NCBI GenBank assembly: GCA_010015655.1
Contig: ML976670.1
Location: forward strand, 102,728-166,727
DNA: 64,000 nt
Reading direction: 5' to 3'
Origin: Bimuria novae-zelandiae CBS 107.79
Lineage: Eukaryota > Ascomycota > Dothideomycetes > Pleosporales > Didymosphaeriaceae
Positions 58,501-64,000 of this stretch are shown here, piece by piece. A model generated the notes under the pieces. That model saw only the letters and a program-made list of their open reading frames with translations. It had not been told where the DNA came from and did no database searches. The translations under genes and the position numbers were made by a program. The number at the start of each line of letters is the position of its first letter. The stretch's first letter is position 1.

Positions 58501-60200
58501 ACTTATGTAGCTTCGTCTCTGTATAGACCTTATAGTCTGTTCACAACGGCGCATGCTCTGGCTGCTCGCTGAGCTGTATTCCATCGACGTTTTCTAATAA
58601 ATGAGCGATCGCCTTCTGGCTCGCATGGCCAAACACTCTATAAGCTTCTATCGCACTCACGCTCATTAGCTTCCTGCTAGAGTAGGATGGCCTAGGTTGG
58701 TACTAAGTTACATAGAGTTCTAATGGCGGTTGGTCGTTGCAATCCGAGTCTATTAACTAGTAACTACTATTATATTTAAGCTAGTATATTATATTTAACA
58801 GCTTCTTTTAGTATAAGTAGTTTTAGCTAGAGTTAAATTTAATGCCTAGGCTTCTGCATCGATATAGGCTAATAATACTTATAAAGAACTTAGGTATATA
58901 TGCGACGTATGTTAGTTAAATTATCTTAACTCTAAAAGGTGTATTAATCTTAAGCAGGACCTCTCCCTATTCCTAAATAGGTATTAATTAGTTACTAGCG
59001 TACGCGCTTTTTTCTAGCTTAGTATTAAAAATCTTCTTCTAGCTATATGCCTTGGTATTGGTAACATACGTATTCGAGCCAGGATCAAGAATCCATCTAT
59101 TTAGTAGTGGAGGCCAAAGCATTAGCTTATTAGTAGCAGCAACCTAAAGTGCACCACACTAAGGCATTATAGCTAGCTACTAGCTATTATTAAAAGTAGT
59201 GACTTCTCCTAACTTAGTAGGCGTCCTAGTATTACTTTTAGCTAGCCTGTTCTCTATTTTTTAAAGAACCTTTGCTATAGGTAACTAATTAGCTTAAAGC
59301 TTCTAGAACTTCTTCTTAACGTCTTTATTTAGCCGCTAATTAGCAGGTCGTAAAGCTATATTAACGTAGTAGCAACTGTTGAATCTATGCTTCTCGCTAT
59401 ATAGGCAGGTTAGTGTCTTCTTCTAACGCTCATTCTTCTAACGCTCATTCTTCTAATCCTTTAACTAATTGGCTGGCTGATCGGCTAGTAGAGCAACACC
59501 TAGAGTAGCGAATATACCTAGTCCTAATGCAATTAGTCAAGTCCGTTAATAGTACGAAGTAAAATCGGCCACTAAATTAAAAATACTAATAAAGTCTTTG
59601 CTAGTCTGTTCTGCTATAATAAGCGCTAATAGCTAACTTAATGCCTAGCTATTGTCTAGGCCTTTAATTAATAGGATAAAGTCTTCTTGCGCTTAATTGC
59701 TATAGACCTCTAGCATGCCCGCTTAGGTTATAAGACGCGTTGTCTTTATCTAGTCTTAAAACTAGGTGTTAAGGTTCGCCTTTTATAGTTAATTCTTAAG
59801 TACCTAATAACGTGCTTAGAGTTAAGCATTGCGCTTACCCTAGCTAAGACAAAGGTGCTTTATTAGAGTTCTTAGTCGCTTATGTGTGCTCGAGCAGTCA
59901 GCGATTAGATAAATATGCCGCGATGCGATTATTCTATTAATCTACTCTATAAAGTTTCCAAGAGCCTTCTCTTTCTGCCGCCATTCGGCTAGTGCACTTT
60001 GATAGTCCTTTTGCCAAAGCTCGTATCTTCTCAGCTCCTGATCTGTAAGGTCCAGGATAGTGACTTCTTCGGCATCTTAATCGCCTACTGCGCCACCCCC
60101 TGTGCCCCTTGCGCTCCCTGCTTTGCCACTTACGTCACCACCTCTTGTAGTTCTTGGCTTATAAAATTCCTTTAGCTTAAGCCTTTTAGGCTTCTTTATC
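55580..60200 (-). pseudogene. Copia A gag-pol remnant, copy 2
   Basis: Minus-strand counterparts of copy 1: RNase H patch 56275-56006 (HVWRYLVGTKHLAIGA), a GC-normal linker patch near 57160-57310, the pre-integrase patch 58690-58470 and the gag patch 60140-59960. These are the same intervals that keep normal GC in copy 1. Stops lie between them at largely the same places. Confidence 0.85.
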
Positions 60201-60601
60201 TCTAACTTAGAGACTTCTTCGTAGCTTAGCGATAGATTAATGTATTCTTAAATATAGTTCCTGACTGCGTAGTCCTTTCTAAGAAATATCTATTTTAACT
60301 AATCCTTTAGTTTATTAAGTATAATGGTCTCTTTCGTGATTAGCAGGTCTAATTTAGTTGCTATTCTTGCAAAATGCGGCGTCCGTATTCTATACGGCGT
60401 CTATATTCTGTATAACGTTAATTCTCTAATAACAAGGTCCTAACTAGCGCTAATCCTAGATAATTTACGTCTCTTAACTAATTATCTAGTAATAACGAGG
60501 TCCTAACTTAACGACGTAACAACTGACTAGGTCTGCAAAGATAGACCCTAGTACAATACCCTGTGAACGTAGCGATTGTTGAAGGCTTTCGGGCTCATAA
60601 C

Positions 60602-60718
60602 TATAAGGAAGGGAAGAGCTGCGTTCATTCCTCTACAGTAGAAGTATCCTACATATATATACACTCTGGATCCACCCAAGAGTCTTGGCATAGAACCTGA
60701 TGGAATCGTACCGTAACA
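60602..60718 (-). repeat. 5' LTR of Copia A copy 2
   Basis: 117 bp; two G-to-A type changes at its outer end, otherwise identical to the other three LTRs. Confidence 0.95.
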
Positions 60719-61244
60719 ACTTTGATAGCCTCCATCAGTGTTGTCGCTGAGTTTTCGAACGAGAGCGAAAGTGAGCGAATCATCTCCGGCATGAGGTGAA
60801 TGGGACTCTTTTCGTCGGAGCCTGCTACCATTGTTGGAGGAAATCTCCTGGATACCCTCTGTGCGCAGCTTGAGAAACTCATGAGCTTTTGTCCTGGTGA
60901 GCAAGATTTGGTCATACTTCAGCACAAGTTCGTCGTTGAGTGGTCTGATGGAAAGAAGGTAGGTGCTTGCCCACCAGAATTGGTCCAAGAACGGCCGCAC
61001 TAGCGTGCACTTGCAGGAGACCTTCACGTCTACACTCGAGCTCCTCGGTGATCCCGACGACTTCTCTGGTATGGCTCTGTCAGTTGGCGTCACATGCGGT
61101 ATCGCCACCCAGCTCTTGATGGACAACCACCCCGCTCTCCACAAGCTAGGTGTTCTGGCACCATATACGCCGGAGATCTGCGATCCGATTCAGTTACTGG
61201 TCGAAAATGAGGGCATCAAGATGGTGGAGCAGAAGGCAACATAA

Positions 61245-61793
61245 ACAGCTAGAGCGAGGACGGTGTGGACGTGGTGTGAGGCGGAATCTCGGGATGATAC
61301 CTAGGTAGCTCTCATGATTCGTGAGACTGGCAAACAGCCGCTTTGGGGAGTACATGTCCTCCTCCACGTCCCACCGGCACAGGTGGACCCGTGGACACTG
61401 CAATCACGACGCCATCGTCACCAACTTTCTAACCCTTCCTATCGACGTCGTTCATAATCATTCACTCTTTGAGTGCTGTGCTCTCCCCTGAAACATACAG
61501 TTTCGAGCGCACTCCGACGCGGGATGCAGGCTGTCTGACCGAGATTTGCCCCGGGAACTCTCTCACCATGAATGTGCTCATAATTGCTCGGGTGCCAAGG
61601 TAATATCGTAACGTATTGGCGTATAAGATGGCTGGTATTTCGGGTCCACAATGAGGAATCATGGAATATTAATTTTGTCCTGAGAACTGACACCATGGAT
61701 CCCATGGATGGAAGCTACCGTTGTATACCATCGCGCCGACATGTTCCACAACAAAGCACTTTGGCGAGTCTGAGCTTCGGATATTGCGTACAC
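61245..61793. other. Intergenic region after the LYS9 relic
   Basis: Normal-GC DNA. Open frames of up to about 90 codons occur on both strands, but none has a recognisable motif or a convincing start. Nothing is called. Confidence 0.4.
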
Positions 61794-61801
61794 TATATGA
61801 G

Positions 61802-62024
61802 GAGCTCGTTTTTAGTGAGTCATACGCCAAGGTATCTTCGAGGTGACAGTGCTGCACCACAACCATAATCTTTAATAATAATTTATAATAATCTAGGAGG
61901 TAGAAGAGACAATTTATAGATATTTTCCTAAATATTTAATATTTTTTATTATTATTTTAAAGAGTTGTGGTGTGGTGTTGTTAGATAGAAATACCTTGGC
62001 ATATGACTCACTACAAACGAGCTC
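61802..62024. repeat. MITE-like element with long terminal inverted repeats
   Basis: The left arm starts GAGCTCGTTTTTAGTGAGTC (61802) and the right arm, inverted, GAGCTCGTTTGTAGTGAGTC (ending at 62024). Similarity continues through GCCAAGGTAT and ends with CACCACAAC, so the arms are about 60 bp. The 100-bp centre (61867-61970) is very AT-rich. TA dinucleotides lie just outside at matching distances, compatible with a Tc1/mariner-type TA target. No coding capacity. Confidence 0.8.
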
Positions 62025-62494
62025 ATCGTAGAACGGCCGCCGAATTCGCTAAAGCTCGCTACTAGCTTTCACGTTCAAGAGAATAAGATAGAACAAAAAG
62101 GTGTCTGGTTAGGGCTGTTAGGGCTGCGAACTCCAGGCTGAAACATGTATGTGTGCGCCAACGTTGAATCTTCGAGTCAATGGTACCTGCTAGGAGCTTC
62201 TCTGCTGCAGCAGTATGCGCGTCTCTCTCGTTAGGTGGACGGTTTTCCTGCTGCCTCCAACTTTGGGTTGACGCACAACCTTTTTCACAGCTATGAAATA
62301 TAAGCTTCGGTCAGGGTGCCCAAGGCAGCTCATCATATCTGCGCTTGCGATTACGCACGTCCGCGGTCTGTTGACCGGGTTACGCAGTGAAAGCGCTCAC
62401 CCGCGCCTAAAAAGCGAGCACAGTGCGGTGGTTACGCAGCCCAACAAACAACAAAAATCACCCGGTCGACCCAGTCTAAACCACATCGTGTCCC
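62025..62494. other. Upstream region of the final gene
   Basis: No gene seen. A CA/AAC-rich leader (CCCAACAAACAACAAAAATC) just before the ATG at 62495 is typical of fungal 5' untranslated regions. Confidence 0.45.
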
Positions 62495-63586
62495 ATGGCG
62501 CGCGTTCGTGGATCGCTTAGGCAAAAGCCACCGTCACGGTCGCCTGAGATGCATAGTAACCGATCCGTGAACGGTGCCCGTAGCACTTATAACCACGAAA
62601 GCTTTTACAGTGCTGATAATCCATCCAGTATGGCAGGTCCATCTACTCCTATCACAGGGCGCAGCAACGATGGCCCTGCGAATGAGCAGCATTTTCTCGA
62701 AAAAGGTCGTCTAGGCGCGGACGATAATGAGGTCGCACAGGATAATGGGAAATATGTGAGGAGTGAAGACAGTTATGCAGAATGGCCTGGAAAGCCCGGC
62801 ACTCGCCCAAATGCGCCTACCTCCCTAGCCGGCACCGGTGCTTCCTCTGCAAGGCCTACGACATCCTCGTTGGTAGGACAAATACAGCGCCAACGACCTT
62901 CAAGACTTAGACGGTACCACGGCGATGCTTTCTTGGAGCAAGACGTGTCAACAGAAGATCTCGGCACTGCTCGCTTCGAAACGAAGGAAGTGGTCCGTCA
63001 GAAGAAATACCAAAGAGAGAACAAGCTGTTGAACGAGGTGCATGACCGTGCAGTGATATATAGTCTATCCCGGCAACCGAAATTGCAGACTAGGAATTGG
63101 GAGGATTCAAAAGAAGTCAACCTATTGACCCAAAAGAGCGACCGACCACAGGTGCAGACTAAGGCTAAGAAAGCACAAGACCGCCTGCCTCTCAGAGGGG
63201 AGAGAAAGGAGCCGGCTCTGTCACCGGTATTTCAGATCGCACCTTTAGATTCAGACTATGAGTCTGACCCTTTGGAAATTCTTGAAGGAAGTGAGTCTCG
63301 TCTTTGCGTCAGAAATCAACCACTGACATTACCTCCAGGTATCCCAGGGCCTCCAATAGACAATCATGCCACGGCCCCGGTCAATTTCCCGCCCCTTGTC
63401 AACAACCCACAGCTTGACCGTCAGTTTTCTCAACAATATCTTTACGGCGAGAGGCGGCAAATGCTTTCCCAGCGGTATCTATTTTCGCTCAATCATCGTA
63501 AAGACAAACATGAGGTAGGCATGACCGCCGAAGAAATGTCTGTCTTTGTGGATTTCGACAGAGGTCTCGGAGAAAACGGTGTTTGA
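62495..63586 (+). CDS. Unknown, mostly disordered protein
   Basis: ATG 62495 opens 363 codons to TGA 63584-63586. The protein is hydrophilic, rich in Arg, Gln, Ser, Pro and Glu, without signal peptide or membrane segment; a charged part (RQKKYQRENKLLNEVHDRA) may form a helix, and PPGIPGPPI is proline-rich. I do not recognise it. Coding character does not stop at the TGA: about 15-20 bases later a different frame reads SLKCSLKKLKEHGRQSALPP then VNYLYKYRRSVRWEWEASDA to 63722, followed by a GTGAGT...GCAG intron (63723-63785). So either an intron with a weak donor (for example GTCTGT near 63537, acceptor near 63600) or a one-base frameshift links the parts, and the gene continues beyond the window. 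The annotated end is therefore provisional. Confidence 0.55.
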   Translation: MARVRGSLRQKPPSRSPEMHSNRSVNGARSTYNHESFYSADNPSSMAGPSTPITGRSNDGPANEQHFLEKGRLGADDNEVAQDNGKYVRSEDSYAEWPGKPGTRPNAPTSLAGTGASSARPTTSSLVGQIQRQRPSRLRRYHGDAFLEQDVSTEDLGTARFETKEVVRQKKYQRENKLLNEVHDRAVIYSLSRQPKLQTRNWEDSKEVNLLTQKSDRPQVQTKAKKAQDRLPLRGERKEPALSPVFQIAPLDSDYESDPLEILEGSESRLCVRNQPLTLPPGIPGPPIDNHATAPVNFPPLVNNPQLDRQFSQQYLYGERRQMLSQRYLFSLNHRKDKHEVGMTAEEMSVFVDFDRGLGENGV

Positions 63587-64000
63587 GCCTCAAATGCAGT
63601 CTTAAAAAGTTGAAAGAGCATGGGCGACAGTCGGCATTACCGCCAACCGGGCCGTTGGTAAATTACTTGTACAAATACCGACGCAGCGTGCGCTGGGAAT
63701 GGGAGGCGTCGGATGCTACACTGTGAGTGCCAGGTTCTTTCCATTGGTCAATGACTCTTTACGTTGTCGGTCATGCTTGGTGCAGATCTTATCGGTGATT
63801 CTGGAAATACCTGCTCGACCCACTGTTTTAGTAAGCGCTTCCCCGCCTTCATTCTCCACCACCCAAAATGGGTGACAGGAGGAAACACGACAAACAGCGA
63901 GAATTCTATTCCTGGATTATCCATCACAAAGCATCGAAACTTATCTGCTGGCGGTCGCAGCCGTCTCTATAGGCCAAAACGCATCCCTCTGCGTTAGATG

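Larger units (their letters stand above)
55307..60718 (-). mobile_element. Copia-type LTR retrotransposon A, copy 2 (RIP-degraded interior)
   Basis: 5412 bp, opposite orientation to copy 1. LTRs at 55307-55423 and 60602-60718, 117 bp each; target duplication ACTTT at 55302-55306 and 60719-60723. The LTR at 55307 is identical by eye to both LTRs of copy 1; the other differs only at its outer end (TATAAGG for TGTGAGG). The interior matches copy 1, differing by scattered transitions and sharing most stops. Inserted in exon 3 of the LYS9 relic. Confidence 0.95.
54313..61244 (+). pseudogene. LYS9: Saccharopine dehydrogenase (L-glutamate-forming), destroyed
   Basis: LYS9 catalyses the penultimate, NADP-dependent step of the fungal alpha-aminoadipate route to lysine. 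Exons: 54313-54415, 54467-55251, 55301-60958 (split) and 61017-61244; introns of 51, 49 and 58 nt have consensus ends. Exon 1 carries the Rossmann motif (RILVLGSGTVTPPCIEYL). Exon 2 reads EVGVDPGVDHLYAIKKI and FVAYPNRDSVPF. The last exons read GGNLLDTLCAQLEKLM and GMALSVGVTCGIATQLL. Damage: a one-base loss in the C run at 54867-54872; TAA at 54917-54919 and TAA at 55223-55225, both where Gln fits; TGA at 60797-60799 where Trp fits (MR-stop-MGLFS); and a Copia A element inserted six bases into exon 3, duplicating ACTTT. All three stops are single C-to-T or G-to-A changes. A working copy elsewhere would be needed for lysine prototrophy. Confidence 0.92.

Noticed and set aside
1..64000. tRNA, rRNA and CRISPR arrays
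   Set aside because: No cloverleaf with A/B boxes, rRNA-like stretch or regularly spaced short repeats was noticed; the repeats seen are all transposon-related. A covariance-model search would be needed to exclude a tRNA.

Overview
The window looks like a nuclear segment from a filamentous ascomycete (Pezizomycotina; class not resolved). Evidence: short GT-AG introns of about 45-75 nt with CTAAC/CTGAT-like branch sites, a secreted cutinase, an MSS51-like MYND protein, a LYS9-type saccharopine dehydrogenase, and a sharp split between GC-balanced genic DNA and AT-rich, stop-riddled DNA. The AT-rich DNA has the C-to-T/G-to-A look of repeat-induced point mutation (RIP).

Layout. 1-1622: 3' part of a proline-rich gene. 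2645-3358: pseudogene of unknown family. 3984-5631 and 6180-11229: two tandem, broken ubiquitin-specific-protease-like genes. The second has lost both catalytic boxes and is split by a 3.66-kb hAT transposon (6329-9988) with 13-bp matching ends and an exact 8-bp target duplication; a 242-bp solo LTR sits inside the hAT. 11409-18327: three minus-strand genes (MYND/MSS51-like, cutinase, VIT/von Willebrand A protein). 18801-25470: M20 peptidase gene cut in two by a Copia element. 25995-54044: a 28-kb AT-rich island bounded by a 32-bp perfect inverted repeat and filled with retrotransposons: Copia (26785-32079), a 13-kb chromodomain Gypsy (32889-46037) that itself carries a LINE (36842-42909), a solo LTR, a probable MITE, and another Copia (48134-53951). 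54313-61244: LYS9 homologue destroyed by stops, a frameshift and a second copy of the same Copia family that broke the M20 gene. 61802-62024: MITE. 62495-end: unknown gene.

Target-site duplications are visible for eight insertions, so most boundaries are exact. The clearest themes are: (1) a nested transposon stack inside a terminal-inverted-repeat element; (2) one Copia family whose 117-bp LTRs are practically unmutated although its interior is ruined in the same pattern in both copies; (3) host genes beside the transposons that carry RIP-type nonsense changes. Genes that still look usable are the MYND/MSS51-like gene, the cutinase and probably the VIT/vWA gene and the two end genes.
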